The translations under genes and the position numbers were made by a program. This document shows, piece by piece, positions 30,822-39,408 of a stretch of 64,000 nucleotides of DNA. The notes under the pieces were generated by a model. The model was not told the origin of the DNA. It saw only the letters and a program-made list of their open reading frames with translations, and did not search any database. Source of the stretch: Bartonella bacilliformis KC583 (GTDB lineage: Bacteria; Pseudomonadota; Alphaproteobacteria; Rhizobiales; Rhizobiaceae); assembly GCF_000015445.1 (NCBI RefSeq), contig NC_008783.1, positions 751,001-815,000 of the forward strand. Reading direction: 5' to 3'. Within the stretch, counting starts at the first letter, position 1, and each line of letters opens with the position of its first letter.

Positions 30822-32036
30822 ATGAATAAGTTATTAGATAATCATAATAATAGCTCTACTTTGCAGACGATGAAAAAGAGAATTAATGAAAATAAGCCTC
30901 AGGGTCGTCATACTGCTTACGTGCCAGCTTATGCTCAAACGCCGTTGCCAAATGGTATGAGTAAACAAATTTTATTTTGGTTAGGTGCGTTAATTTCCTT
31001 TATTCTTTTTATGTTTATTTTTGGATCGATTTTGTTTCCTTTTATAGCAGGGATTGTATTAGCTTATTTTCTTAATCCAGTGATAGAATTACTTGAAGAA
31101 ATTGGTATTCATCGTGTTTTTGGCACTATTTTGATTACTCTATTTATTATTGTTATTTTTGTGGTCTCTCTAACAATTTTGATTCCTATTATTAGCTGGC
31201 AAATACAGCAATTTGTAAGTAATGGTTTGCCAACTTATATGAATCGCATTCAAACTTTTTTTGTCGAATATAATTTTGATTGGATTAGACATTATTTTGG
31301 TAGTGATCCAAGTGAATTACAAAGTAATATCACAGCACTTTTAGGACAAAGTTCTGATTTTATTACATCTTTTTTAAATTCACTTTTAAGATCAGGAAGA
31401 TCTATTGTTAATATTGTTAGCTTATTAGTGGTAGTGCCTGTGGTAGCATTTTACATGTTATTAGATTGGCAGCGTATGATTGAAACTGTTGATTCGTGGA
31501 TACCGCGGGATCATCTTGCAACTGTTCGCAGTATTTTTCATGAAATGGATAGAGCTGTTGCTGGCTTTATTCGTGGGCAGGGAACAGTTTGTTTGGTATT
31601 AGGAGGGTATTATGCTATTGGCTTGACTATCACAGGACTTAATTTTGGTCTTGTAATTGGTATGCTTGTTGGTCTTATTAGTTTTATTCCTTACATTGGT
31701 ACAATGATTGGCTTTGTATTGTCTGTTGGTGTTTCCTGGGTTCAGTTTTATCCAGATGACTGGGGGCGGATTGTTATTGTTATGGTTGTTTTTTTCATTG
31801 GTCAATTTATTGAAGCCTGCATCCTTCAGCCAAAGCTTGTAGGTTCATCCGTAGGCCTTCATCCAGTGTGGTTAATGTTTGCACTGTTTGCCTTTGGTTC
31901 ATTATTTGGTTTTACAGGTATGCTTGTTGCTGTTCCTGCAGCAGCAGCTGTTGGAGTTTTGGTTCGTTTTGCCCTTCATACCTACCTTAGTTCTGAATTA
32001 TATTCACAAGGCAAAAATTCGGAGCTTGTGGAATGA
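30822..32036 (+). CDS. AI-2E family (PerM-like) transporter
   Basis: An inner-membrane protein of 404 residues with an N-terminal basic cytoplasmic tail (about 1-45). Roughly eight membrane segments and a large soluble loop (about 140-215) follow, the layout of the UPF0118/AI-2E exporter family. PKLVGSSVGLHPVWLMFALF near the end is the family signature region. Substrates differ between members, and the position next to purM/hdaA gives no clue. The ATG at 30822 follows a GGAT; a TTG one codon earlier is in frame. Its stop overlaps the hdaA start by four bases. Confidence 0.9.
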   Translation: MNKLLDNHNNSSTLQTMKKRINENKPQGRHTAYVPAYAQTPLPNGMSKQILFWLGALISFILFMFIFGSILFPFIAGIVLAYFLNPVIELLEEIGIHRVFGTILITLFIIVIFVVSLTILIPIISWQIQQFVSNGLPTYMNRIQTFFVEYNFDWIRHYFGSDPSELQSNITALLGQSSDFITSFLNSLLRSGRSIVNIVSLLVVVPVVAFYMLLDWQRMIETVDSWIPRDHLATVRSIFHEMDRAVAGFIRGQGTVCLVLGGYYAIGLTITGLNFGLVIGMLVGLISFIPYIGTMIGFVLSVGVSWVQFYPDDWGRIVIVMVVFFIGQFIEACILQPKLVGSSVGLHPVWLMFALFAFGSLFGFTGMLVAVPAAAAVGVLVRFALHTYLSSELYSQGKNSELVE

Positions 32037-32722
32037 ATGAGCGGGAAGTCCAATTACCTCTAGATTTACCTTATGAATCTGTCTTTTGTTTTGATAATTT
32101 GGTCGTTACGGATAGTAATCGTATGGCTTTTCAGTTAATTGATAATTGGCCAAATTGGATACTGCCTATTGCTATTTTGGTTGGAAAAGAAGGCTCTGGA
32201 AAAACGCATTTTTCTAGTGTATGGGCACAAAAAGCTAATGCTTTAACTGTTGATCGTGAAGATATTGATCGGGTTATTTCTTTAGTTTCTTCGGGTAAAT
32301 CGCTTTTAATTGAGAATATTGATGCAGGCCAAATCAGTGAAACTGGGCTTTTTCATTTGATTAATAGTATTCAGCAAGCAAATCTTGATGCACGTCAAAC
32401 TAATTTGTTAATAACCGCTCGTACAGTGCCATCTACATGGAATTTAAAGTTAAATGATTTAAAAAGTCGTCTGAATTCGGTTATGTTGGTTGCTATTAAT
32501 CAACCTGATGACGCTCTATTAACAGCTGTTGCTTTTAAACTTTTTTCAGATCGGCAAATTGCTGTTCATTCAGATATTATCCATTACCTTGTCACTCGTT
32601 GTGAGCGATCTTTGTTTGCATTACAGCGTGTTGTTGATTCTGTTGATCGATTAGCATTGCAAAGAAAAAGTAAAATAACGCGGACTGTTATTGGTGAAGC
32701 CATCAACATGCAAATGCAGTGA
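32033..32722 (+). CDS. hdaA: DnaA-related regulatory protein HdaA
   Basis: HdaA works with the sliding clamp to stimulate ATP hydrolysis by DnaA and so prevent over-initiation. The 229-residue protein starts MNEREVQLPLDLPYE; QLPLDLP matches the clamp-binding peptide of Hda/HdaA. A Walker A-like GKEGSGKTHF is near residue 52, LLIENIDAG stands where Walker B is expected, and TARTVPSTW is the sensor region. It lacks the DNA-binding domain of DnaA. It overlaps the upstream permease gene (ATGA), a neighbourhood conserved in rhizobia. Confidence 0.92.
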   Translation: MNEREVQLPLDLPYESVFCFDNLVVTDSNRMAFQLIDNWPNWILPIAILVGKEGSGKTHFSSVWAQKANALTVDREDIDRVISLVSSGKSLLIENIDAGQISETGLFHLINSIQQANLDARQTNLLITARTVPSTWNLKLNDLKSRLNSVMLVAINQPDDALLTAVAFKLFSDRQIAVHSDIIHYLVTRCERSLFALQRVVDSVDRLALQRKSKITRTVIGEAINMQMQ

Positions 32723-33064
32723 TATTATGTTGAATGCAGCTTCAATTATTTGATGTAAAATAGTTTTATTATTATTGAAATGCGCAAGAAAGATGCAGTT
32801 ATCTTGGATGAACTCTGACTTCTTCGTAAGTGAGTAATGATTGTGAAAGAATGATTCTATTTTAAGTAGCTATTTTATTTGTTTTTTGATTACTTTTTCT
32901 GGAAATATTATTTTTCTTATTTCCGATCATAAGATATAATTAAATGAAGAGTTGTTCGAACAATTCTTATCTATGAATAAATAGAATAAAATTTAAAAAA
33001 AATATGTTTTTCTCTTGCACTTCTGCCTCTAAAATTTTAGGGAAGGTATTTCGGGTATCAATAA
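32723..33064. other. 342-base region between hdaA and tRNA-Pro
   Basis: AT-rich DNA with no gene that I can support. In many relatives ppk follows hdaA; it is absent here. Confidence 0.4.
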
Positions 33065-33141
33065 CGGAGCGTAGCGCAGTCTGGTAGCGCACCTGATTTG
33101 GGATCAGGGGGTCGTAGGTTCGAATCCTATCGCTCCGACCA
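33065..33141 (+). tRNA. tRNA-Pro (anticodon TGG)
   Basis: The acceptor CGGAGCG pairs with CGCTCCG, the anticodon loop is TTTGGGA, the T-loop is GTTCGAA, and the CCA is encoded at 33139-33141. Confidence 0.97.
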
Positions 33142-33227
33142 TGTTTTAATGAAAAATCATGGGATAATTGTGTGGTATGTGGTAAAGAATTGTCATACAA
33201 ACGCTACCTTATCTAAAAGAGAGAACT

Positions 33228-33533
33228 ATGGTTGCACGTATTTACAGTCCGGCAAAAACATCAATGCAGTCAGGTAAGGCTAATACGGGATTTTGGATTC
33301 TTCAATATGAACCAGAACGGCCAAAGATGTGTGAGCCTCTTATGGGATATACAGCGACGTCTGATATGAATAGTCAGATAAAAATCCAGTTTAAGATGAA
33401 AGAAGAAGCTATTGCTTTTGCTATCAAAAATGATATTCCTTATCGAGTAGAAAATGTGTATAAGACTTCGCGTCGTGCTATTTCTTATGCTGATAATTTT
33501 CGCAGTGATCGGCAGCAATCTTGGACGCACTAA
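33228..33533 (+). CDS. NDUFS4-like accessory subunit of complex I
   Basis: This 101-residue protein matches the ETC complex I NDUFS4/AQDQ family, an alphaproteobacterial accessory subunit kept in mitochondria. It starts MVARIYSPAKTSMQSGKANT. The core W.L.YEP...MGYT.....QI...F..KE.AIAFA pattern is clear, and it ends in a basic YADNFRSDRQQSWTH tail. It should sit on the peripheral arm of the NADH dehydrogenase encoded at 38.5-53 kb. GAGAG precedes the ATG. It stands between tRNA-Pro and tRNA-Arg, away from the nuo operon. Confidence 0.92.
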   Translation: MVARIYSPAKTSMQSGKANTGFWILQYEPERPKMCEPLMGYTATSDMNSQIKIQFKMKEEAIAFAIKNDIPYRVENVYKTSRRAISYADNFRSDRQQSWTH

Positions 33534-33569
33534 CAGGGATGTTATTTTTAATTACCAAAATACTCAGTC

Positions 33570-33646
<77 letters not shown>

Positions 33647-33756
33647 ATATTAAATAGATTCAATGAGTTATGTAAAGATTAGGGAATTAAAAGTCCTTTG
33701 ATTTTATTGATTTCTTAGAGTCTATTCCGCATCTTTTTGTAGCTTTTTTATGGATT

Positions 33757-34190
33757 CTAGAGCAAGTTTTTGCGATCTGCACTCTTAGTATAAAGGGATG
33801 CCCTGCTATCTTCGGCCACCCAAAAAGTGCTTTTATTTGTGAAACTGTAGCTCCTGAATTGGCTGCTCTTGTTGCAGCCAATTTTCTTAATCCATGGGCT
33901 GATTTTTTTATACCTGCCTAGTTACGGGCTTTACGAAATATATTATTGCCAAAGCTTTCTTTGGTGAATTTTTTGCTGCTTTTACTACAGATAAACGTCT
34001 CATCACCAATTGGATCCGTTGCGAGTGTAGCAGCTAATTTAGGCAAAATGGAAAGAAAGACATCCGTTTGAAACTGGCTCTTTTCTGTTTTTAAATGAAT
34101 GATATTGTCTGTGACATCTTTCCAACTAATGAACTGCATCACAGCGCCGCAAATTTTTATGGAGAAGAACATCAATTCATGCGCGTTCAT
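33757..34190 (-). pseudogene. tyrosine-recombinase (phage integrase) catalytic domain, decayed
   Basis: On the minus strand the frame reads SWKDVTDNIIHLKTEKSQFQ...SILPKLAATL, a stop (TAG, 33918-33920), then KSAHGLRKLAATRAANSG and SQIKALFGW. HGLRK is the conserved HxxR box. One base shift just after LFGW gives AEDSRASLYTKSADRKNLL and a stop at 33757, which supplies the catalytic tyrosine. Another shift at the upstream end restores LRRCDAV, the first catalytic arginine. So the gene has at least two frameshifts and one nonsense codon, and has lost its N-terminal arm-binding part. It lies beside tRNA-Arg, pointing towards it. Confidence 0.88.
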
Positions 34191-34290
34191 GAGTTCTCAT
34201 TGGCGATTCAGAATTGTCTCTAAATTTTGATCCTTGGTTGAAGGCTTACAGCCCGGATTTAGACAAGGCACTTTGCCATTAATAAGAAAA

Positions 34291-34321
34291 ACAAAGGCTG
34301 GAATTGAACACCAGCCTTTGT
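34291..34321 (+). terminator. hairpin after a phage gene scrap
   Basis: Perfect 11-bp inverted repeat: ACAAAGGCTGG (34291-34301), 9-base loop, CCAGCCTTTGT (34311-34321). On the plus strand it follows two stop codons ending a short coding-like frame (SLNFDPWLKAYSPDLDKALCH, about 34210-34279). On the minus strand a T-rich tract follows. It may terminate in either direction. Confidence 0.6.
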
Positions 34322-34447
34322 TCATCTTATTAGGGTATAAGACTTATTTTTTGACTCCATCCTTGCTCTTAAAAACAGGGTTTGACTGCACTCAAGACCG
34401 AAATATCACAAATTATCTGTTTTAAAAAATGGAAGTAAATAAGACCT

Positions 34448-34471
34448 GTCCATAAGGGATGGGCTTTTTTT
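34448..34471 (+). terminator. rho-independent terminator upstream of the lysis-module remnant
   Basis: GTCCAT (34448-34453) and ATGGGC (34459-34464) pair around a 5-base loop and are followed directly by seven T. It sits just before the phage endolysin leader and probably ended the preceding, now lost, phage operon. Confidence 0.6.
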
Positions 34472-34486
34472 ATGGGGAGAAGACAT

Positions 34487-34720
34487 ATGCGAAAAATATC
34501 CAAAGAATGACTTGCACTTTATCAAAAAGTAGAAACCAAAGGGCCCAGTCATTCTTTTAAAGCAGAAGTTCTTGCTCCCATCATTGGTTCTTTATCAAGT
34601 TTAACAGGGATTTTTACAGGGCAGGGTCCTGTTCAATGGGCTTTAGCTTCCATTATGGTTTTTTCTGCCTGTATAGGACTTGTCTTCGTTGCCAAACATT
34701 TTCAAGAAAAACGCTTATGA
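34487..34720 (+). pseudogene. phage endolysin start joined to holin-like membrane tail (remnant)
   Basis: A GGGGAGAAG ribosome binding site precedes ATG at 34487. The frame reads MRKISKE, a TGA stop, then LALYQKVETKGPSHSF and a hydrophobic tail (APIIGSLSSLTGIFTGQ..., WALASIMVFSACIGLVFV) ending EKRL at 34720. The start matches the endolysin remnant at 22797. The tail looks like a holin or membrane-anchored end of a phage lysin. The central catalytic part is deleted, so no active lysozyme can be made. Its last bases overlap the next gene (ATGA), as in phage lysis cassettes. Confidence 0.72.
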
Positions 34721-34940
34721 CCTGGTTGAAAGAATATTTTCTGATTACTCTAGCAGCTTTGGCTGCTTTTTTTATGGCTTTAGCAAAATCTTTGATCTTG
34801 GGAGGAAAGCTGAGCAGCACCAGCAAACAGAGCGTGCCTTAAAGATAGCAAAAACACGGCTTGAGGTAGAAAATGAGATTAACCGAAAAAGTGATGCTGA
34901 TGTGCGTTCTGCTCTGTCTCAGTGAGTGCGCTACAAATGA
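34717..34940 (+). pseudogene. Rz-like phage spanin (frameshifted)
   Basis: ATG at 34717 overlaps the previous stop. The frame gives MTWLKEYFLITLAALAAFFM, a membrane anchor. A frameshift near 34790 is then needed to continue as DLGRKAEQHQQTERALKIAK..EVENEINRKSDADVRSALSQ, a coiled-coil typical of Rz-like i-spanins. A TGA at 34923-34925 interrupts the end (W to stop), with VRYK and a stop at 34938 beyond it. The gene is inactive as it stands. Confidence 0.68.
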
Positions 34941-35094
34941 GCGTGCTTCTTGTGTGGGGTGGTTACCCATTTATTTGGAGCGCCAGGATTTAGATGTGAT
35001 CAGTTCTAATCCAAATTTAGCGAGAGATCTCTTAAAGCACAACAAGCAGGGGGAAGATATGTGTGGTTGGCAAGATGGCAAAAAGAGAAAGTAA
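34873..35094 (+). CDS. small phage Rz1-like outer spanin-type protein
   Basis: A 73-residue frame overlaps the end of the Rz-like gene in another frame, the classic Rz/Rz1 nesting. It has a basic N-terminus and a hydrophobic stretch (VMLMCVLLCLSECA) that could be a lipoprotein-type signal, though the residue before the Cys is unusual (Glu). It ends with an ASCVGWLPIYLERQDLDVIS...CGW body, a pattern common in small prophage proteins of alphaproteobacteria. An internal ATG at 34894 is another possible start. Intact, but in a dead cassette, so it is probably not under selection for lysis. Confidence 0.6.
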   Translation: MRLTEKVMLMCVLLCLSECATNERASCVGWLPIYLERQDLDVISSNPNLARDLLKHNKQGEDMCGWQDGKKRK

Positions 35095-35221
35095 TAAGAG
35101 CAAGAGTGTAGAGCTCATGGAATCAGAGAAAGATCTTTTGCAAGAGATGATGAATACTTACCAGGGGATGAAACTGATGTCTCGTTTAACGCGATGGATA
35201 GTGTTGATCATATTTTGTTGA
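35075..35221 (+). CDS. small phage-type membrane protein, 48 residues
   Basis: An ATG at 35075, inside the end of the Rz1-like gene, starts MAKRESNKSKSVELMESEKD. A hydrophilic helix of about 30 residues is followed by one membrane segment (LTRWIVLIIFC) and a TGA. The reading continues for a few plausible residues after the stop, so the original may have been longer. A wrecked copy of its second half lies at 25099-25246 beside the other toxin island. Confidence 0.5.
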   Translation: MAKRESNKSKSVELMESEKDLLQEMMNTYQGMKLMSRLTRWIVLIIFC

Positions 35222-35306
35222 TTCTTGATCTTGAGCGTCTTCTGAATGCACTGGATCGATCTTCACACATTTGAAGAAATGGCTTGCAAAGACTTAAAAG
35301 GCTATG
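35163..35306 (+). repeat. phage lysis-module 3' segment, copy beside VM toxin 2
   Basis: The best-preserved copy of the segment also found at 25099-25246; its last about 30 bases are also at 22836-22867. It ends exactly at the stop codon of the second VM toxin gene (35307). Confidence 0.75.
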
Positions 35307-37241
35307 CTATTGAATTGCACATCTGCCACTGATACATTGATTAATAAGAGAAGTTCTAGGAAGGTGTTTATCGCCTCTTCTATGATCTCCTTCTCCAGTA
35401 CAATTACTTTGTGAAATATAAAGATTCAAGGGAATTTCATCCAACTGAGCCATTTGATAAGTCACAAGTGAATGAATCGTCAAAGTGCTGCTCGCTGAAA
35501 GGCGATTAATCAATTCTTCTGCATTTTGTATTGGAGCAATATATCGCCTGAATTGCAACAAAGTCATGTCATATGCATTTGTAGGGATTAGGACTAGTCC
35601 TCGGTTTGTCCTTAAAATAGGTTGGACATGACCAATCATATTGCTACCATCTATATTGGATCGGACTATTGCAATATACCAAGTGGTTCCAGGAGGAGCA
35701 CGTAACAGATCTTGAAGTCTGCTTCTCATTTCTTCCTGCGTTCTGGCAATAGTTGAAGGTCTCCAATCATATCTGGGTAACAAAATTAATGCTGTTGCAC
35801 GAGTGACTCTACTCGTTCGTGTAAAACTATCATCTCCTACATGCCAAGGTAGGTTCACATAAGACATTGTGGCTTGAAGTCTTTCTGCGAGCTCAGGAAA
35901 TCTAGCACGAAATGAGATAAATGGATCTACACCTTCTTGTGTATTAAAGAAATAACCTGTGCTGTGTTGAAAGGGGGCTCCCGGATAACGTTCTTGTAAT
36001 TCAGCAAGCATTTGCATAGTTTGCACCATACAGATTCCACAAAAGGCAATTGCTTCTTGACCTGTAGAACTAGTGCTTATAGCAATTTCCCATAATCTCT
36101 GTGTCCATGTCTCGTTGAGTTCAAAATCAGGAGGTAAAGACCGTTTTACTCGTGTTTTAGCAATATTCTCCTTTGTTCCAGGAGCAGGGCAATAAGCAAG
36201 TGTGTCCCCTAAATTCCCATTGACATAGCGATACCATCTCTCCATGTCATAAGAAAAAATAAAGTTAGATTTTGGAGAGTTTGTTGTGTCTTTTTCAAGG
36301 TAATCAGGCTTAGCTGTGTAGGGGGAACCCCAACTGGAGCCATATTGGGTCACTCTTAAAAAATTACCTTTATAATCCGTAAGTGTTCCTTCACGTCTAG
36401 CAAACAAAGAAATGTTCCAGGATGCAATGTCTTGTTTAGCAGTGACAGTATCTTTATCGTTGCACAACAGCCATTTGACCCAATCCCAATTTTCTGAAGA
36501 AGATTGTTGAGAAACCATGCAAGACATCGCTCCCGTGGAAGGAAAATATCTGGCAATGCGGCCATTTTCAGGATTGTAGTAAAGATCAAAAACGTCTGAT
36601 TTAGATCCATCATCTGTTATGTAGTACCTAGAGAAGCTAGGGCCACTTGCAAAATTCCAGCCTATGAACATTTTGAGATTAATATTCACAGGAGTAGCCA
36701 CAATGTTTTCCCACCGATTCATTGTAGGAATTAAGGTATGATCGTAGTAATCATTTGGGTTTTTGGAAATATAAGCATACCATTTATAATCTTTCACACG
36801 GAAATTTTCATGGGCTGTATAAAAGGCATCTTTGTTAGAGGCATCTTTTTTAATGATCCATTGTTGGTTGGGATCATTGATTACACAAGGTCTTAATAAA
36901 ATATAATCCCACTTAGCTGTAGATTTTTCACCAATACCTGTAACTGAACTAGGGGCTGTCATACATAGCCAAACACCATTGATCTTCCAGGCTATTCTTC
37001 GAAAGAGATCATATCTAGCCACTTTACCATAATTGCAATCCCCGATGTAAACGTAACCTTCACCTTCCACAAATGTTGGGGTGTAGCAATATTCTTTCCC
37101 TGTATGGACTTTAACGCGAATAGCTCTATCACCGGGAGTCTGAGGAGGTGTTGGCAACACTTGAGGAGGAATAGGAGCTGCAAAAGAAGTATGAAGAGTT
37201 AATAATAAGCTCAAGAAGAATAACAACAGCTTCAATTTCAT
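35307..37241 (-). CDS. VM (virulence-modifying) family exotoxin, PF07598/DUF1561, copy 2
   Basis: A full-length 644-residue paralogue of the protein at 22945-24867, similar along its whole length by eye. Signal peptide 1-22 (MKLKLLLFFLSLLLTLHTSFA), ricin-B-like lectin part with NDPNQQW (about 25-355), R-V-K-R at residues 364-367, then the VM C-terminal domain. The domain shows CGICMVQTMQMLAELQE, YFFNTQEGVDPFISFR, LLPRYDWRPS, GHVQPILRTNRGLV and NCTGEGDHRRG...INQC.SGRC. AAAGGAC lies eight bases before the ATG. Unlike copy 1 it has no hairpin after its stop; it abuts the phage module head to head. It should be exported by Sec and could act on host cells; its actual target in Bartonella infection is unknown to me. 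Confidence 0.9.
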   Translation of the reverse strand: MKLKLLLFFLSLLLTLHTSFAAPIPPQVLPTPPQTPGDRAIRVKVHTGKEYCYTPTFVEGEGYVYIGDCNYGKVARYDLFRRIAWKINGVWLCMTAPSSVTGIGEKSTAKWDYILLRPCVINDPNQQWIIKKDASNKDAFYTAHENFRVKDYKWYAYISKNPNDYYDHTLIPTMNRWENIVATPVNINLKMFIGWNFASGPSFSRYYITDDGSKSDVFDLYYNPENGRIARYFPSTGAMSCMVSQQSSSENWDWVKWLLCNDKDTVTAKQDIASWNISLFARREGTLTDYKGNFLRVTQYGSSWGSPYTAKPDYLEKDTTNSPKSNFIFSYDMERWYRYVNGNLGDTLAYCPAPGTKENIAKTRVKRSLPPDFELNETWTQRLWEIAISTSSTGQEAIAFCGICMVQTMQMLAELQERYPGAPFQHSTGYFFNTQEGVDPFISFRARFPELAERLQATMSYVNLPWHVGDDSFTRTSRVTRATALILLPRYDWRPSTIARTQEEMRSRLQDLLRAPPGTTWYIAIVRSNIDGSNMIGHVQPILRTNRGLVLIPTNAYDMTLLQFRRYIAPIQNAEELINRLSASSTLTIHSLVTYQMAQLDEIPLNLYISQSNCTGEGDHRRGDKHLPRTSLINQCISGRCAIQ

Positions 37242-37481
37242 TGTATGTCCTTTTGATTTTCTCCCCTTTGTGATTGTTTATAAATTAGTCAGAAAACCGC
37301 ACTTTGTTTCATACTTGTTGTACCGAAAGACAGAGTTTATGGTACTATAGATAAAACAATGAATTATTAATGTTTAATTCGCGTCATTTTCCATTTACGA
37401 TGGATGTGTCTGAACGTTAAAATTTTTAAAAATTCCGTAAAGCTATAAAGAAAATTAAAGAAGCAATGCGGTTTTGTATAA

Positions 37482-37670
37482 AATAGGCTGTTGTCTTTCC
37501 TTTACAAGGGAGGGACATCACGTTCGGGATATGCCTATCAAGAAAGAGTGGCTTTTAATTTAAAAGTTAGTGACAATGAAATAGAGATTGGGCACGAAGA
37601 ATGTTACCTAGATTTATTTGGTAAAAGAGTTAATTTTGCTTTGCATTCTACTTTTAGAGGTCAATTTTGA
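37482..37670 (+). pseudogene. gene fragment upstream of VM toxin 2
   Basis: An open stretch of 62 codons with coding-like content (SRSGYAYQERVAFNLKVSD, then HEECYLDLFGKRVNFALHST) ends at TGA 37668-37670. It has no proper start or ribosome binding site. I cannot name the family. Given the phage debris around it, a phage origin is possible. The rest of 37242-37782 holds the toxin promoter region and the tRNA-flank repeat. Confidence 0.3.
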
Positions 37671-37724
37671 TGAGGTTTGCATGGGTGAATTGGAAAAATC
37701 TATTTCCTCACCTTAGATTATACT

Positions 37725-37782
37725 ACCCCTCACCTTTAAAAAAGATCAATAAAATCAAAATATTAACAATTGTAAAATAACG
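37725..37782. repeat. tRNA 3'-flank repeat, copy 2 (next to tRNA-Val)
   Basis: Counterpart of 25280-25336. The similarity continues into the tRNA T-arm (shared 20 bases GTCGGGAGTTCGAGTCTCTC on the minus strand), so the repeat covers a tRNA 3' end plus its flank. Confidence 0.6.
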
Positions 37783-37858
37783 ATGGTGGGCGATGAGAGA
37801 CTCGAACTCCCGACATCCTCGGTGTAAACGAGGCGCTCTACCAGCTGAGCTAATCGCC
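37783..37858 (-). tRNA. tRNA-Val (anticodon TAC)
   Basis: The acceptor GGGCGAT pairs with ATCGCCC, the anticodon loop is TTTACAC, the T-loop is GTTCGAG, and the CCA is encoded (37785-37783). Confidence 0.96.
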
Positions 37859-38013
37859 CTGTTTGTGATTTGCAATCAGATGAGAGCTCTTTAAGGAAAA
37901 TTTTTTCTAAAGGCAAGAACAAAGATGCTATTCATTAATATTTTTTAACGGATAAAAAAGTTTTTGTTTTTTGTTGTTTATTTTATTTTTTTGGAAAAAA
38001 CATTGAAGTATGC

Positions 38014-38042
38014 TTGACACAGATGGATGAACACCTTACACC
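38014..38042 (+). promoter_or_regulatory. probable tRNA-Asp promoter
   Basis: CTTGACA with TTGACA at 38014-38019, a 17-base spacer and TACACC at 38037-38042, about 40 bases before the mature tRNA start. The -35 fits the alphaproteobacterial housekeeping consensus well; the -10 is weak. Confidence 0.45.
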
Positions 38043-38081
38043 ACCGCTGATACTAATTTTGATTAATTCAAAATAAAATGC

Positions 38082-38158
38082 GCGGGTGTAGCTCAGTTGG
38101 TTAGAGTGCTGGCCTGTCACGCCGGAGGTCGCGGGTTCGAGCCCCGTCACTCGCGCCA
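38082..38158 (+). tRNA. tRNA-Asp (anticodon GTC)
   Basis: The acceptor GCGGGTG pairs with CACTCGC, the anticodon loop is CTGTCAC, the T-loop is GTTCGAG, and the CCA is encoded at 38156-38158. Confidence 0.97.
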
Positions 38159-38229
38159 TTTCAAAGTGACTTCCTGATTATTTTTAATATAAGAATTTTT
38201 AAAAGTGCGTAGCGGTTGGGATGCTGACC

Positions 38230-38257
38230 GTTAAATTTTTTGTGAAATTTAACTTTT
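38230..38257 (+). terminator. hairpin downstream of tRNA-Asp
   Basis: A perfect 9-bp inverted repeat GTTAAATTT (38230-38238) / AAATTTAAC (38245-38253) with a 6-base loop and four T after it. It lies between tRNA-Asp and nuoA and probably ends the tRNA transcript. The stem is AT-rich. Confidence 0.45.
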
Positions 38258-38461
38258 CCATAGTTTATAAGAATAGGGGCTTGCGTCTTTCTTTGCTCTG
38301 CGGTACTTATGCTAGTGAAAAGTTTTGCACGGCATGCCCTTGAAGCAGTGCGAGTGTAATTAACGGGGTTATTTAGCAATTCATGTGTTTAATTTAGATA
38401 AATCTAAATCACATTGAGTAACTTCGTTAATTTATGTACCTCATTGAAGCGGAAGAGGATT

Positions 38462-38827
38462 ATGACTCACTTATTGGGCTCTTATTTACCGGTGTTGGTT
38501 TTTATTATTGTTTCAGCGGTTATTGTTGGAGTTCTTTTAGTTATGCCTTACATTGTGGCTTACCGTGCTCCTGATCCTGAAAAATTATCAGCTTATGAAT
38601 GTGGATTTAATTCATTTGATGATGCACGTATGAAATTTGATGTTCGCTTTTATCTTGTTTCAATTTTATTTATTATTTTTGATCTTGAAGTTGCTTTTCT
38701 TTTTCCATGGGCTGTTTCATTTCACTCGATAGGTATGTTCGGTTTTTGGTCAATGATTTTATTCTTAGCTATTTTAATGATCGGGTTTATATATGAGTGG
38801 AAAAAGGGGGCTCTTGAATGGGATTAG
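38462..38827 (+). CDS. nuoA: NADH-quinone oxidoreductase subunit A
   Basis: Membrane-arm subunit near the quinone site of complex I. The 121-residue length is normal when started at the ATG at 38462, which has GGAAGAGGA just before it; an open frame 16 codons upstream is not conserved. Three membrane segments, with [20 protein letters not shown] in the loop that contacts the quinone cavity. First gene of the nuoA-N operon; its last ten bases overlap nuoB. Confidence 0.97.
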   Translation: MTHLLGSYLPVLVFIIVSAVIVGVLLVMPYIVAYRAPDPEKLSAYECGFNSFDDARMKFDVRFYLVSILFIIFDLEVAFLFPWAVSFHSIGMFGFWSMILFLAILMIGFIYEWKKGALEWD

Positions 38828-39399
38828 TGTTTAATAATTCAACGATTGTTGCTCCACAGGCAAAAGGAATTATTGATCCAAATACCAGTAAATTGATTGG
38901 TGCTAATGATCAATTTTTTCAGGACATGAATGCTGAATTGTCTGATAAGGGCTTTTTAGTAACTTCAGTAGATTCTTTGATAACTTGGGCGCGTACTGGT
39001 TCATTAATGTGGATGAGTTTTGGCCTAGCTTGTTGTGCTGTTGAAATGATGCAATGTTCCATGCCTCACTATGATAATGAGCGTTTTGGGTATGCACCGC
39101 GTGCTTCTCCACGTCAATCAGATGTGATGGTGGTTGCTGGTACTTTAACGAATAAGATGGCACCTGCTTTACGTAAGGTTTATGATCAAATGCCTGAGCC
39201 GCGTTACGTGATTTCTATGGGGTCATGTGCAAATGGCGGTGGGTATTACCACTATTCTTATTCGGTTGTGCGTGGGTGTGATCGTATTGTGCCAGTGGAT
39301 ATTTATGTTCCAGGATGTCCTCCTACGGCAGAGGCGTTATTGTACGGTATTTTGTTGTTACAAAAGAAAATTCGTCGTACTGGCTCCATAGAGCGATAG
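38818..39399 (+). CDS. nuoB: NADH-quinone oxidoreductase subunit B
   Basis: Carries the terminal Fe-S cluster N2 next to the quinone site. The 193-residue protein has the CCAVEMM pair, the [10 protein letters not shown] cysteine and [14 protein letters not shown], giving the four N2 ligands. It starts inside nuoA (10-base overlap), so translation is coupled. The 30-residue N-terminal extension is typical of alphaproteobacteria. Confidence 0.98.
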   Translation: MGLVFNNSTIVAPQAKGIIDPNTSKLIGANDQFFQDMNAELSDKGFLVTSVDSLITWARTGSLMWMSFGLACCAVEMMQCSMPHYDNERFGYAPRASPRQSDVMVVAGTLTNKMAPALRKVYDQMPEPRYVISMGSCANGGGYYHYSYSVVRGCDRIVPVDIYVPGCPPTAEALLYGILLLQKKIRRTGSIER

Positions 39400-39408
39400 G
39401 GATTTATT

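Noticed and set aside
34234..34425. 63-codon plus-strand frame across the ACAAAGGCTGG hairpin
   Set aside because: It reads through a strong inverted repeat. A different frame with coding-like content stops just before the hairpin, which fits a terminator better.
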